This document shows, in pieces, positions 9,921 through 22,682 of a DNA stretch of 64,000 nt. The notes under the pieces are model-generated. The model made no database searches and was not told the DNA's origin. It was given only the letters and a program-made list of their open reading frames with translations. Position numbers and translations under genes: made by a program. The first letter of the stretch is position 1; every line of letters begins with the position of its first letter. The stretch is from Bimastos eiseni (lineage: Eukaryota > Annelida > Clitellata > Crassiclitellata > Lumbricidae): NCBI GenBank assembly GCA_959347315.1, contig OY365822.1, forward strand, positions 8,274,809-8,338,808, given 5' to 3'.

Positions 9921-10494
9921 GGCTAATGTTGTTGTTTCTTGCGCTGTTACCAATATTACTGATATTTATTTTGGATGCTTTGTTTTAATGTTTCTTTTAC
10001 TGTTGTCAATGTTGTGTACGTTGTTGTTGTTTGTAGCATTTCTTAATCTGTTGTTGGCAGTGTTGCATATGTCATATTCATTGTTGTTGCTTCTCATGCT
10101 GTCGTTGTCAATGTTGCTCTTGTTGTTGTTGTTGTAGCTACTGGAACCACTAACGTCTTCCAACGAATACGTGTAGCACGTAGTAGTAGGCCTCGTACCT
10201 CTTTCGTCAGGCAGCGAAGGACAATGTCTGTCCAGTGTTTGGCTCCTCGGTTTCTCTGCTTGGGTCGACCACTACTGGCTCACTGACCACGACCAAAACA
10301 GACGAAACTGCATAATTTTGTTTGTTAATCGATTCACTGTAAATAGTCTGGCGAGGGGAACCCGAACCTTTCCACCCAGACTCTATTTTTTTCTTGTTGA
10401 GACTTTTGTTGCAATAGAACAGCGCTCTGAATATGCATTTCGTTGTTCCGTAGCAGAGTTTTAGACGTCGTCGGTCTTGTGAGATCGTGTTTGG

Positions 10495-10745
10495 CAGATC
10501 GTCGTGGATTCGATCATGGATTGTTGAGTCGATCATGGGTTCTTGAGTCGATCGTGGGTTCTTGAGTCGATCTTGGATTCTTGAGTCGATCGTGGGTCTT
10601 TCAATCGATCATGGATTCTGTGTCGATCGTGGATTCTTTAGTCGATCATGGATTCTTCTTGGGTCGATCATTTATTCTTGAGTCGATCGTGGATTCTCAT
10701 GTTTCCAAGACTGATGTTGATTTCGCTGGATCGTCGATCGTGCAT
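10495..10745. repeat. Irregular GGATTCTTGAGTCGATC repeats
   Basis: About a dozen imperfect 16-20-bp units built on GATTCTTGAGTCGATCATG. Many overlap GATC sites. Intergenic. Confidence 0.8.
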
Positions 10746-11022
10746 GAGTTTCTTCTTAAGATTTTTGATCACTTCATTTGTCTGTATTCATTCCACATGT
10801 TGTTTAGCTGATCATGTTGATGTGACACTGAAACCTTGTAATTGCCTGGAAGTTTTTGAGAGATCTGCTGTACAACGTCAGAGAGAGGGAGTGAGCTGGA
10901 TGTAACTTCCGTATTTTCGCATGAAAACTGAAATTGTATCGATCATGCAGTTATTAAAGTGCTTTTGTTCTCTCAGGCACAAATCAATTCATAACAGGAG
11001 ATTTTGTTATTATGTTATTTGT

Positions 11023-11390
11023 TAGGGATGAACCGAAACTCAGCTCGGAACCCGGCTCGGTCCAGATAAAGGGTCCGAGTTTTGATCTTTCAAATTTTCT
11101 GTTTTGAACACGAAAAACGCATTTTTTAATATACAGAACGACAATCAACCTAACTGAAAAGACAAATACTCTGAGTTTAATTTACAAAACGACAACCGAC
11201 CTACCTAAAAACACATGCTGTGTCTATTGGTGTAAACTAAGGCAAAATAAAAATTTCTTAAAAGCTGTGCTAACAGCCAAACTTAAAATCAAGAGTCTTT
11301 GACTCTTTTAGTTATTTTAAGCTCGGGCTCTGCAAATTTCAACTTGTAAAACGCGGACTTGGCACGCAATTCATACTATGTTCATCCCTA
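11023..11390. mobile_element. Non-autonomous hAT-like element (TAGGGATGAAC termini)
   Basis: Inverted termini TAGGGATGAAC and GTTCATCCCTA enclose 368 bp. The 8-bp flanks TTATTTGT and CTGTTTGT match at 6 of 8 positions, as expected of an old hAT target-site duplication. The interior repeats the theme CGGAACCCGGCTCGG and has no coding capacity. A related left end is at 1417. Confidence 0.65.
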
Positions 11391-11654
11391 CTGTTTGTGC
11401 TGTAGGCAAAAGAACTTTAGACAAGGTAACATATTGACTGTGTGCCTACCTTTTTTGACAAGCAATCTGTATGCAGGTTTTAACTGCCATGAGATGGTAA
11501 CTGAGCAAGGTCTCAAAGCAGTATTGCTTGGCATAATCAGCTTATGATTCATCAGTAAACCATAACCATATACAGAGGCAATGATGCTTGATCATTTGCA
11601 TAATCATATACAACATCCTGCGAGACGATTGTGTATGTCTGTATGTTGGGGCTG

Positions 11655-11865
11655 TTATATATATATATATATATACATATGTATGTATATATATATTTAT
11701 TTATATATATGTATATATATATACATATGTATGTATATATATATATACATATGTATGTATATATATTTATTTATATATATATATATGTATATATATATAC
11801 ATATGTATGTATATATATATATACATATGTATGTATATATATTTATTTATATATATATGTATATT
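11655..11865. repeat. (TA)n/(ATGT)n microsatellite with about 70-bp higher-order period
   Basis: TATATACATATGTATG blocks alternate with ATTTATTTAT blocks in a repeating order, so there is structure above the dinucleotide level. Intergenic. Confidence 0.9.
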
Positions 11866-13619
11866 CACTGTGACCAATCCTTCACTTTAATCGGGTGTGC
11901 TCTGTTGCATCTTCCTTGTAGCTGTTACCCTTTAGGCAGCGTCTGGGGTGGTGCTTTCGAGTTCAAAGTTCAATTTTGTGTGTGTAATGTTCAATCGTGG
12001 GTGCAGTACTTACAGTGTTTGATGTGTCCCATGTGTTTGACAGATTATTTTAATTTTTGGACCCAACTACCAAGAGATTATATCGTAACATTGACTCTCG
12101 CAACTACGATTTTCACTGGCTATCACTTCAAATTTAATATGTCAGCACTTTAGCAGCAAACTAATCAGGGATACTCTAGGGTAGATGATGTTAGATGTCA
12201 TTAACTGCTAGAATATTATTTCAGGCAGTATAGTATGCAATGCACAGAAAACTAGAGGGGTCAGCATTGATAGACCCATAATGGTGATATTGAATATTAT
12301 GAATATTAAGTTGACTTCCATTGTTTGGTAAAGAAGTAGTTAATGCTAATTTTACGGCATATTGTTTCATCTAATATAATCCAAGAGTTACCGTTTTCAG
12401 CGTGATATATACTTTTGAGTTTGACTTTTTTATATCGTAGGCATAGATTGACGTGATTTGTGCTTTTATCGTTATGAAATTATGATTCTGGGTTATTTAG
12501 CTCATGTTGTTTGTAAATGAAATGTCGTTTGGTGGGTTGCTTGCTCCCTCTGTTGGAGGCCCCCAATCCAGTTGTTCATGTTCTCTGTAGATTGTGTCCT
12601 GGCACATTTTTCTGTCTTTGTCTGTATCTATTTGTCTGTCTGTCTGTCTGTCTGTCTCTGTTTCTCTGTATGTCCCAATGTCTGTCTGTTCAAATGTGAT
12701 CGGTCATGCTGTAGTTTCATGTCATATTGTGTCTATATCTGACTGTGTTTGGGTATGTTGGTAGTCTTGTTAGTCTACAAAGAAGTGTCTGTCTGCCTCT
12801 GTATGTCTGTGTCTGACATATTTGTGGATTTGTGCTCTAAGATACTGTTGCTTGTGTTAAAGGCGATTAATTTTGGTAGTTTTCAATCTTTTAGACGTGC
12901 AGTTGTTTTGTTGTTGCGATTGTTGAATTGACACAAGTAATCATTAGCGATCAACGCGTGTAACATAATATATAGTGATTAATCAGTTTGAGCATGCCGA
13001 ATCATTTTTTCCGATGTGTTCATTTCTTCGGCTGGGTTTATCGTCAATTTTTGCCAGTCATCTTACTTACAATCCGTCATCACTTCCGTTTGGTTTATAG
13101 CTAAATTTCTTATTCATTGTCATACGCGTCTTCCGTCTCTATGATAATAATATTAATAATAATGATATTATCCTCATAATAAGGATCTTAATCATGAAGT
13201 AGCCAATGCCCTATTGATCATCCTCGTTGACTTCCTCGTTATTATCCTATTCACTTGACGATTTTCTGCTTGGGCGTCCCAATGATTTTCGCTTTATCGC
13301 GTTTTCCATTTCCAAACACGACTGTACCTTTCTATCTTTTTATCTGCGTCACGCCTGGTTCCTATTCTTGCGTCACGTCTCATTCCTGTTCTGGCATCAA
13401 GTCTCGTTCCTATTCTCGCTGTTGTTTCTATTGGGCTAGTGGTGTAAGAAATACACCATGATTGATTGGGCTGATGATGGTTAAAGAATAAGTATGGTGG
13501 TCGTCGTCCTCGCTGGTCTTGGAGGACTGTGCTTTCCGCTTCTTGTCTAAGTGTATTCGAGCTAATGATCAGTTGTTGGAGTTTCAAAATAGTTGGCTGT
13601 CATGAAATATCGTGTAATG

Positions 13620-14043
13620 CAGCGGTTCTCAACTTGTGGGTCGCGACCCCAGCCCCCACGGGGGTTCGCCTTACGATTTTCCGCAGGTCGACTGGAACCT
13701 TCATGAATTTGTAAATAAAACCATTGTCAACGTAATTGCTCATATTTGATATTTATGCAATCACACCAATTAATACAATTTAGCGACTTAAATTGATCTT
13801 TACTTATTTCTTGTACTAAAATTCCTTCAATAAGATTTTACTAACAACAAATTATAATTTTTTCTGTTAATTATTGATTGATTATGCGGTTATGCATGAG
13901 GTGTATGGTTTATCAAATGGTAAAATGCAAGTTAGTAAAAAATGCGGCGAAGGCAGTAGCCCTATCAATTTTCTAGCTGGGGTCGCCACAACTTTGGAAA
14001 TATTATCAGAGGGTCGCAGGACTAAAATGGTTAAGAATCGCTG
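13620..14043. mobile_element. Non-autonomous hAT element (CAGCGGTTCTCAAC termini)
   Basis: The 424-bp element begins CAGCGGTTCTCAAC...GGGTCGCGACCCC and ends with the inverted form TTAAGAATCGCTG. These are classic hAT-type ends. The 8-bp flanks GTGTAATG and GTGTTATG match at 7 of 8 positions. No transposase ORF survives. Confidence 0.85.
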
Positions 14044-14292
14044 GTGTTATGAGTTAAATGTCACAACAGAAATTGCATTGTATGACATCAACTGTTTGAT
14101 TTTAACTGATGCATATCTTCTGCCGTGTTATGGTAGAATTGTGTTGCCGTAATCCGTTGCTTTTACCATGACCTGTTGCTTTAACCGTGTCCAGTTGCTT
14201 TTACCATGAGTATAGCTACGGTGAAGTTGTACGAGTGTCTTGTCGTTTGTCGGCCTTGTCTACGTCTTGGCCGCTTGGCTGTAGATGTAAAC

Positions 14293-14413
14293 GTAGTAGT
14301 AATAGTTTCAGGCACTGTGACAATAAGGATAATTAGCGTCGGCTGCGTCACCCTCCCCCTTTATCTAGACCTGGGACTGGCACTTTCAGGGTGCGAACAG
14401 TGGCGGAGTTAGA
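14293..14413 (+). mobile_element. Family A repeat copy
   Basis: It shares ATTAGCGTCGGC, the CCTCCCCCTTTATCTAG block, CTGGGACTGGCACT and GCAGTGGCGGAGTTA variants with the copy at 272. Divergence is moderate. Confidence 0.55.
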
Positions 14414-14489
14414 TGTAAACGGCTTCTTTAGCGACTGTTATGTCCTCAATACTGCTCATTTCTACCATCTTTTATTTAACTTGCGTAAA

Positions 14490-14795
14490 GTTTGTCACGG
14501 TCGGACATCTTTCAACTCTTTTTAGAGCTGAAATTTTGCACACTTTTCAAGCTTGCATGACTTTGCAATGTATCAAATTGTTACGGATATAACTGAAAAA
14601 TTGAGAATAAATTTAAAAAATTAAATATCGCTTAACCACTCGAACGAGTACTCGTTGACGAGCTCCACTCCTGCAAGTTTACATCATCAATTATATGTAA
14701 TCAAAAATCTGTTACGGAAATGGAAAGATTGAGCCATCTACCACATTACCAGCAATCAATAAAAGAGGGTCCCGAGAAACCCATGTTTTTACTTT
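14490..14795 (+). repeat. Dispersed repeat F, copy 2 (about 310 bp)
   Basis: It matches copy 1 through AATGTATCAAATTGTTACGG, TTGACGAGCTCCACTCCTGC and AAAAGAGGGTCCCGAGAAAC. It lies in intergenic sequence, while copy 1 is intronic. Confidence 0.65.
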
Positions 14796-15192
14796 AACTT
14801 TTTCAATGTGTTGATCTGGTAAGATCTTCATCACTTCTTCCCGTTTGAGAGGGCGCCACGCCTTATGTTAATTAGGCCACGCCACAGGCGTAGCTAGGAT
14901 TTTTGGTACCCGGGGACAAGCTACGAAATTGACGCCCCTTTGGGGCCGTCCATAAATGAAGTCACGCGCAGTGACGATTTGTGACGAGGGAAGGAGATAT
15001 AAGAAACGTGACATCGCATCAAGCATCAGAATGCGCAATAAAGAGAAAAGTGCCGCTAATGACCTTGTTATAACACAATGTCGTGAAACTGGTACTACAA
15101 CATCAACCGTGCTTAAAAATATTCAAACCTCCGAATAACCCGTCACGAGATGATGAGAACGGGGAGCCTTTCTACTCAGAGACCCATTGGGG

Positions 15193-15292
15193 TAGTAGTA
15201 ATTGTTTAACGATTCTCGTCATTTGCCGCGCCCTCCTTCTTTATCCAAATTTTGGACTGGCACTGTCCGAGTACCCGCCGTGGCGGCGTTTT
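15193..15292 (+). mobile_element. Family A repeat copy, diverged
   Basis: It keeps GCCCTCCTTCTTTATCCA, TTGGACTGGCACTGTC and GTGGCGGCG in the family order. The 5' block is poorly kept. Confidence 0.5.
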
Positions 15293-16799
15293 CGTTATTT
15301 GCTATTATGTTTCCCATGCTTAGGCTTACTTATATGGCGTAAGTTGAAAACGTTTTTAATTTGCGAAACAGACATTTAATCAGGGACGCAACAAGAACAT
15401 TTTTGTAGGGTGTGCTCAAATTGCAAACGCCGATGGCATAAAGCAGTGCACTGAAAGCACACATAGCCCCCTTCAAAACAGGAAAACTCATCGGATGTGG
15501 ATCAGTTTTGTTGGTCAACTTTTATATCCAGGGGTGCTCAAGATTTGTGACCCCTCCTCTCTCGTGACGCGTCGTCATAAAAGTCATAATCTCCCTCCAA
15601 TAGGACGTCACATTGCTCGGAATCCCAGAAGAAAAAACAGATGTCCAGAATTTTATGTGCAAATTTTCTTCTTATTGTCAAAAAAGGAAAAATTATAACT
15701 ATAAAGATATTTAAAACTTGATACTAGAACGAAGGAAAATGGAGAAAGTATAATTTTTCACTCATTATGCATTCCACAAGATGAAAAGCTCAGGTAAAAT
15801 CACTATATTTATAAAAAAATATGTTTAATAACATTAACTTGAAACGATCCAAAACTTTATGCTTCTTCATTCTCTCATGGAGAAGCAAATTGCTCCTTCG
15901 TGGAATAAATAGGGAGAGCATAGCATGGACCTCGTCGTCCTGTTCCATGGATATTCCATTAAGATCCAGCTCTTCCTCGTGTATCCAATCTACACTCTCC
16001 ATTTTCTTCGATTGCGATTGCAACCATTAGTTCACATTGCCGACGTTCAACGACTCTTTGTGGCCTGAAGCACTTTGACGGAGTAATTTATTCCTGCCTG
16101 TGTGTTATGGAATGTCTGCCTCACGTACCACAACCCAAAAAATGACACAAAGCGTAAAAGTGAACAATCTAAAAAGTAAGAATGCAATGATCATAATTAA
16201 TGTTGTTAAGTTGTCGCAACAATTAATGCTAATTATGTATAACTTGTTTAATTGAGTGAAGGTTTTAAATAAAGTTATGCATTTTGATGTTTGTTTTGTA
16301 TGTTGTCAATTTTTGCCATGCAATCAGCCAACTGGTTGATTGCACGCCCAGAAACCACCACGTGGAGGTGTTGACAAAGGTCTCCGCAGTCCATTCACTT
16401 CAGCTCCCAAGCAGTAGGATTTCGTCGCCAGTTTGGTTTACCATTAGGACTTCCAATATTATAAAATTTTAATAATTTGCTTTTACTTTTGGATGGAAAC
16501 GCAAGACAAACATTCCCGTTGGTACGAAACGTGAACAGTCGCAACTCAGGGACTTGAGAATATGCAAAAGAGCAGAAATACACAGCTATGAAGCAGAGCC
16601 TATCAAGCAAAAATTGGGCGAATAAAAGATGACAGGGTATAATATATAAAAAGCGAGGGAGAGGACAAGACATCAGCGACATAGAGTGAAAAAGTGACAG
16701 ATTAGTATAACAAGCAAGCGATATATTATGGCAGAGACAGACGGAAAGAGAAAAGTGACATTAAAAAGAATGATACAGACAGAGAATATAAAGATCGAT

Positions 16800-17054
16800 G
16801 ATAGACAGGCACTTAGGCATATATAGACAGACAGAGAGATAGACAGACATACACACCGACACACAAGTAGATAGAAGATGCAGGCATACATGCATACATA
16901 CAGATAGTTAGACAGATATGCAGGCAGACAGATAGTCAGGTGAACAGACAGACATGCATATAATTAGGCTGACAGACAGACAAAGATGCATACATACATA
17001 GATATAAAGAGATACAGGCACATACATACATACATACATACATACATACATACA

Positions 17055-17088
<34 letters not shown>

Positions 17089-17175
17089 CATACATACATA
17101 TATACATATATACATACATACATAGAGACCGATAGATATACATATAGACCTATACATATATAGACAAAGCCAGAC
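16800..17175. repeat. (ACAG)n and (ACAT)n microsatellite
   Basis: Long simple repeat, explaining Tyr/Met/Cys-rich ORFs on the minus strand. Intergenic. Confidence 0.95.
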
Positions 17176-19515
17176 AAACAGGTAATTAGAAAGACAGAAA
17201 AATAGAAGAAATACTAGCGTGACGACGAAAGTGGTTATGTTGACAAAGATTCAACGATCACGAAATTGAAAGTAAAAGTCTAATAAAAACAATAATAAGG
17301 GAGATGCAGAAAGAGTACTGAGAACGAGAGATGTAGTTAAAATAAGCTAGCGATTGGAATTTCTACGAAGCAGAGATTTTTAATCACTTTTGTCATTAAA
17401 AAGCGCGAAAGGGCTTAACGATACGTGAAGATTTGGTTACCTTCGAGTCATAAGGTGAAAATGGAAAGTAAAACTGCTTGAGAGACTTGCCGTGAATGGA
17501 CTACCCAAATGCATTTTGATTCTAAGGCCCTGCAAAGAAATGCGATGCATTTGGCCATCACATTTCTCAAGCATGGACTTATAAGGCAGTTGTGTGTTGA
17601 CCGAAGACCTCAGGTCAACACCGAACTATCTTTGAACTCCATGATGATGATCTATTAATTTCAGACTAAACAAACCGATTCGTTCGACAGAAGCAGCAGA
17701 TCTTGCTGTTCGTAATGACATCGTGTGCTGCATGTAAGGTGGGCAGGTGGCAGTACTTGCCCTTCAAGACTTGGCAGCAGATTTGCATACGGTTGGCCAT
17801 TCTCTACCGATGTATCTACGTATATAAAAATTTAATGGTAAGTTAATGAATTGTTGATGTGTGAAGCCAATCAACAGAGACAATGAAAAAACCACGGATC
17901 TTAAACATACGTGCATTCACAGCAATCGCTAAAAAAGGCAGCAATAAAAGAGGACACTAAAAAGAAGACAGTGTCAAAGAAATAAAAGAAAATAGAAATT
18001 AAGAGATCTAAAGTAAAACTGGGAGTACGACATATTACACCGAAATCGGAGAAAGACAGTATTAAGATATTAAGTTGCCAACAGAATCTAACCCATTGGA
18101 GTCTTTAACGTCGGTGCACATGTCACTCTTATGGTCCGAGACATCGATCCATGGTCACTTAATTCAAGTGAACTCACCATCAAAATTCCTTATCCAATGG
18201 ACGATCCAGCATAACTCCAACAGACCGAGAACAGAAAGCCAGAATACAGTAGACATGCAAGTTGAAAGTGATAGTCTTACGCCACAACAGTATATAGAAA
18301 GGGCCTACAAGAGTAAATAGAGAGACGAGCGGCATGCAGGTGGCGGCAAAGGAAAGAGAAGGGGAAACACAATTAATGTCAGCGAGGCCTAAGGCATGCT
18401 TAGATAACTTGGATAATGTTACATAGACAAATCTGGATAATATTATCTTGATCGATACCAGGTCCTTAGAGTTTTCTATGCAGCTCGAAAAAAAATTAAT
18501 TAATCAACAACCAATCTATCGGATTCGTCTTAAAGCTTCATAAAAACTCAAACTAAACTAGCTGCATCCACGAGAGTCGGTCAACTGGATCGTCTTCATC
18601 GCTCTTGTCCGGAATTGTGATCCATCGAGTGGCGAGGGCTTCACTGCGTCAAAGGTCTCGAAGCAAGCAAATGAAAGATCCAGAGACAGATTAAAGTCCT
18701 GACAGAGAGCACATGGAAAGTATACTGACGGTCAGAAGAAATGACCTTGTCAGAGATTGACGGTGCCAGAGCTGACAGAGCTGACAGGCGGACGGACTAG
18801 CTATTGTCCTCGAATACAATTCGAGAGCAATAGCTAGAGCCACCTATCAGATAACAGATTTGCGGTGTCAGTGGCGACGGTGCCATGTCTTACGGAGCTT
18901 CCAGTCCTGACAAACTCACCAGAATTGAAAGATCCAAAAACAGATTAAAAGTCGGGACAGATATCTAGAACATATAGAAAGTATACTGACGGTCAGAAGA
19001 AATGACCTTGTCAGGGATTGACGGTGCCAGAGCTGACAGAGCTGACAGGCGGCAAAGGCGGGAGGTATCAAAACTGCCGGAGATCCATGACCTGTATAAT
19101 TTATCAATACGCTGATGTTGTATAAATTTACACAGCGCTATAATTGAGTTTCTTAAAGTCGATAAAACTTTGTAATGAAAATAATGTAAACGCCTACAGG
19201 CTAAAAATCTGTCTTAGGCCTACATGCATAGACTGTTTGCTAGCGTTGTCTGGGTTTATGAAGTCCACAATTTTTAAATGTAAGGTGACTCGTTGCAGGG
19301 CTATGCCAATCGCCATTGGACACTAGACGTTATTAGGCCACACCTACAGCGACCCATCCCAATGCTATAGGTACTGGACACCAACATCAGTAGGCCTATA
19401 CATCGCGTTCGGTGCACAGCAAGTCAGAGTGTTATAGCTTAACCTATCTATTCTGTACATTAGTTGGTACCAGAGGCGTAACAAGTCGGGGCAGGGAACA
19501 GCGGCCCCAGTTCTA

Positions 19516-19540
19516 AACCTGGGGGCAAAACCCCCAGGTT
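19516..19540. repeat. Perfect 10-bp hairpin in a GGGGCA-rich repeat
   Basis: AACCTGGGGG, loop CAAAA, then CCCCCAGGTT. It follows CAGAGGCGTAACAAG (about 19471), which looks like the end of an unclassified DNA transposon. No second end was found. Confidence 0.6.
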
Positions 19541-19655
19541 TGGTGCTCACTGCCCACCAGTGCCCCCAAATCTGTCCTATTTTTATGTTTTTCCTATCGC
19601 TTTTTATATTTAATGATTAGGGTATTGTGGGTGAATAAATCTCCAACGGTTTAAA

Positions 19656-20166
19656 TTTTCGTTCTACAATTTGCTCTTGCTTATAACGGGCATAAAAAAC
19701 TGTCATTTGCATAACGGAAAAAACTGTCATTTGCATAACGGAAAAAACTGTCATTTGCATAACGGAAGGAAGATCGAGCGTGCACGAGACCTATGTAGAA
19801 CTACAGAGCGACACAGTCTTTCATCAGTCTACATCACCAAGAGAGCAACTCAACGCAAGTCTTCCATGCTAGGAACTTCTTATTAGAGAGGAGTTTGCTA
19901 GGAGGCGCATATCCTAACAGATAGGCCTATTTCCAATCAAATTTGAGCCCCGGCAGTTATATGAGCCCCGACTTCAATATTGTAGACCAACCAGGCAACC
20001 ACTAAACTATTCTGTATGCAAAGATGAATATTCGACTGTCAGAAATTTTCTGTATTTTGGGTAGGAACATTATAGATAAAATGAATAGCCAAACATGCAT
20101 TATTCTCCTTTGCAAATGACAATTTTTGTATACCCGTTATAAGCAAGATCGAATTGTAAAATGAAA
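19656..20166. mobile_element. 511-bp element with about 55-bp inverted termini
   Basis: Bases 19656-19710 are inverted at 20112-20166 with about 80% match, including CTTGCTTATAACGGG near each end. Inside the left terminus a 24-bp unit (CATTTGCATAACGGAAAAAA plus CTGT) is repeated three times. The interior has no recognised coding sequence. The superfamily is unknown. Confidence 0.6.
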
Positions 20167-20691
20167 TAGTTTATTAACGAATTGAAGCCGCATTTAAGTA
20201 TCAGCCAATTATTAAATAAACAATGAGCTTAGGTCTATACAATCAAGCTAAGAAAGATAACCCACTACAATTGAAATTTCCAATAGGTCCTATAACTCAA
20301 CCTTTTGGAATCGTAAGAACTACTTTATAGCGAGGTCGTGCTAGGGAATTTGTAGACGCTGTAGAAATCTCGAGATTACGCGTATAATAGCTAAACTGAT
20401 AGTTGAAGTCACCCATCAGCTTTCTCTAAGTTATTCATGCTATTTAGAGGTGAACGTATTTTAAAGTATCTCCAAAGTGAATTAGGCTGCTCAATTAAAT
20501 GGCTGTGTACGCTTGCCGGTATTCCCTATATAGGCCTAGGACTATAATTAGTCCTATAAGTCATCGAGTATAAACGGCCTGCGAACTATTTCAAGACTTT
20601 TCATTTGACATAACTAGCCCAAGCCTATAAGCAAAGCTGATAGACCCATTTGAAACATAATTAAAAATTATAAGCATAATTAAAACTTCAC

Positions 20692-21480
20692 CTCCTGCGG
20701 CCGGGACTCTTCCGTTCAGTCATCGTCCTCTTCGTGGCTCCAGTCGAAAGAAGCAAATCGTTTTCCGATGCATTCAGAAGTAAAAAATAAAATGGTTTAA
20801 TGCAAAAATAATAATTATTGCGCTTAGAAGTCACCGAGTCTCGATAACTTAGTCTACTCAACATAAAACAAAGAATTAATTTGAAATAGGCCTAAACAAT
20901 TATCATAAGAAATTAAATAAATAAACTTAAATTCAAAACTATAAAAACATAGGCTACTTTGATCAACTTATTCAACTGAATTTAAATATCAAATTAAATT
21001 CAAAGATGAGATATAAAAAAGTCATCATTAAAATGTATCTTGTCGTATAAAAACTCACTGACTATCACTATAATATTATAGCTTATTCAAATAAAACTCA
21101 AGCATACAAATTATTTCTTGAGGCACTACGGAAGCCATGATGGGTATGATCGAAGAGGGCGTTTCTTCGAAAATTTTAGCCTAGGCCTGCAAATCGTTGC
21201 ATCGTTCTCTAAATTGCAAATTTCGATCGAAAAAGGTGTTTTATAATAAATTTGAGCTTACCTGATGTACTTCGATGAAGATTCGGTCGAAACAGCTGTT
21301 GACACTGCAGAAATAGGAAGAATTTCGATGAATATCTGCAGGTTTTCAGAAAATTTGTGACATTTTAAAAATTTAATGCCACTGTCCAACGTTTCCATGG
21401 ACGCCCGTGCAGTGCAACGCTGTTATTTTGCAATGACGTCAGTGGTGTCTCTCTTTCAAGCAGCTATGCGTGAGACAATA
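20692..21480 (-). other. Candidate minus-strand 5' exons of an unknown transcript
   Basis: On the minus strand a CpG-containing stretch ends at CATCAG|GTAAGC (exon border 21262), a near-consensus donor. Further on, a 46-bp block (20737 to 20692) has acceptor ACTGGAG and donor GGAG|GTGAAG. It contains an ATG (plus CAT at 20721-20723) opening MTERKSPGRR. These look like a 5' UTR exon and a first coding exon, but no downstream exon was recognised. This could be chance, an lncRNA or an unknown gene. Confidence 0.22.
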
Positions 21481-22682
21481 CGTAGACGTAGTAATCTTTA
21501 GGTATATTGCGTCATTTAATTGACCTTTCGCAAAGTTCAAGCGCTTCTCGGGTCTGAGTATGTAAGTAAGTAAGTATCTCCCTTATTTGACCAACTGTTT
21601 ATTCGCACTTTAGTGCACGACAAATTTGAAAGGTTCAGCATAGGATTATCCTATGGAATAACGCGATCATGCGATCACGGCCGTAGGTGTGTACATTGGC
21701 CGAAGTCTAGAAATTATATTTTCGTGTTTGTTTCAAACACGCACGTCGGAACATTTCAGCTATCGAATCTTTAGATTTATATAGCGCTTCTCGTTGAAGA
21801 ACTATTCAGAGGCGCTTTCAGCACAGAAACTGCGGGGGAAAGAAACGTCTTTTATCAATACCACAGATCATATAAAGCAGCTGCTGTGTAGGCTAATGTC
21901 ACGCTAACTCTACGCCAGTCAACGTTCGGCACATTGTCTTTCGTTTCTGTAGCAATTTAGTCTAGACCAACGTTATTATCATACGTGTACAATGTAGCGC
22001 CAACTTCTCGTCTGTGAAGCCTGGGATCAGATGAAGCTTTGACGCCACTACAGGACGAAGCATTTATTTTTTTAAGTTCACAGTAAATACCACCGGATGA
22101 TCTCGAAATTCAAAACTTCCGAGACTCAGGCCCTTTGTTAATTGTTACTATCCCTACAAGACTGCAAGTTGACAACTTGCCATTTGAGTTATTTTGGGCT
22201 TGATGAAGCCCAAAGTGAGCGGGGCTGCGCGAGGTTTTCCAAAGACAGCAGTCCACTGTACGTGTTTCACGCTTGTTCCGCGTTGCTACTCGCGCCTGAA
22301 TAGTAAGCCTAATCGTTAACGCCAAGCTTCTAAAGCACCACTCGTATTAAAGTCATGCGCAGGGCACAGATTAATCAAGAGCGCAGAGTTGAATCAAAGA
22401 GGTCATCCAAGAGGATAGTCTGAGAGAGGTCGGAGTCCGATTGCCAGAGGGTCAGAGTAGCCATTATCGATTTGTCCCGCATAGGTCGATCGTTGGATGG
22501 TGATGGTCACTGAAGGAGCAGATTCATCGGGGTCCTGTCGGAGATAGGGATGCCCCTTCAAGAGACGAGGCTTCCGCTTTGAGAGGTAATATCCCCCGAT
22601 GGGTTGTCATCATCACCACCAACCAACCATCATTGTCACTGGATTTAATAACCACATTGAACTAATACTGACACTATACTAC

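Larger units (their letters stand above)
9467..13611. other. Intergenic region after the LDLR-class gene
   Basis: It presumably begins with the 3' UTR. Contents seen are the tRNA-like sequence, the antisense retrotransposon end, GTT/TTG-rich sequence (about 9960-10140), the GATC-rich repeats, the hAT-like element and the TA microsatellite. No coding exon was recognised. Confidence 0.6.
14044..19655. other. Intergenic, repeat-bearing region
   Basis: It holds two family A repeats, repeat F copy 2 and the ACAG/ACAT microsatellite. A duplicated block of about 120 bp (GTATACTGACGGTCAGAAGA) is at about 18718-18795 and 18970-19050. Otherwise it is unique AT-rich sequence. No exon was recognised. 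Confidence 0.55.

Noticed and set aside
11581..12153. 190-residue Tyr/Ile/Met-rich frame
   Set aside because: Mostly translation of a TA/ATGT microsatellite.
15790..16023. 77-residue minus-strand open frame (SVDWIHEEELDLNG...)
   Set aside because: It is not low-complexity and could be a transposon-protein remnant, but I recognise no family and see no neighbouring exon.
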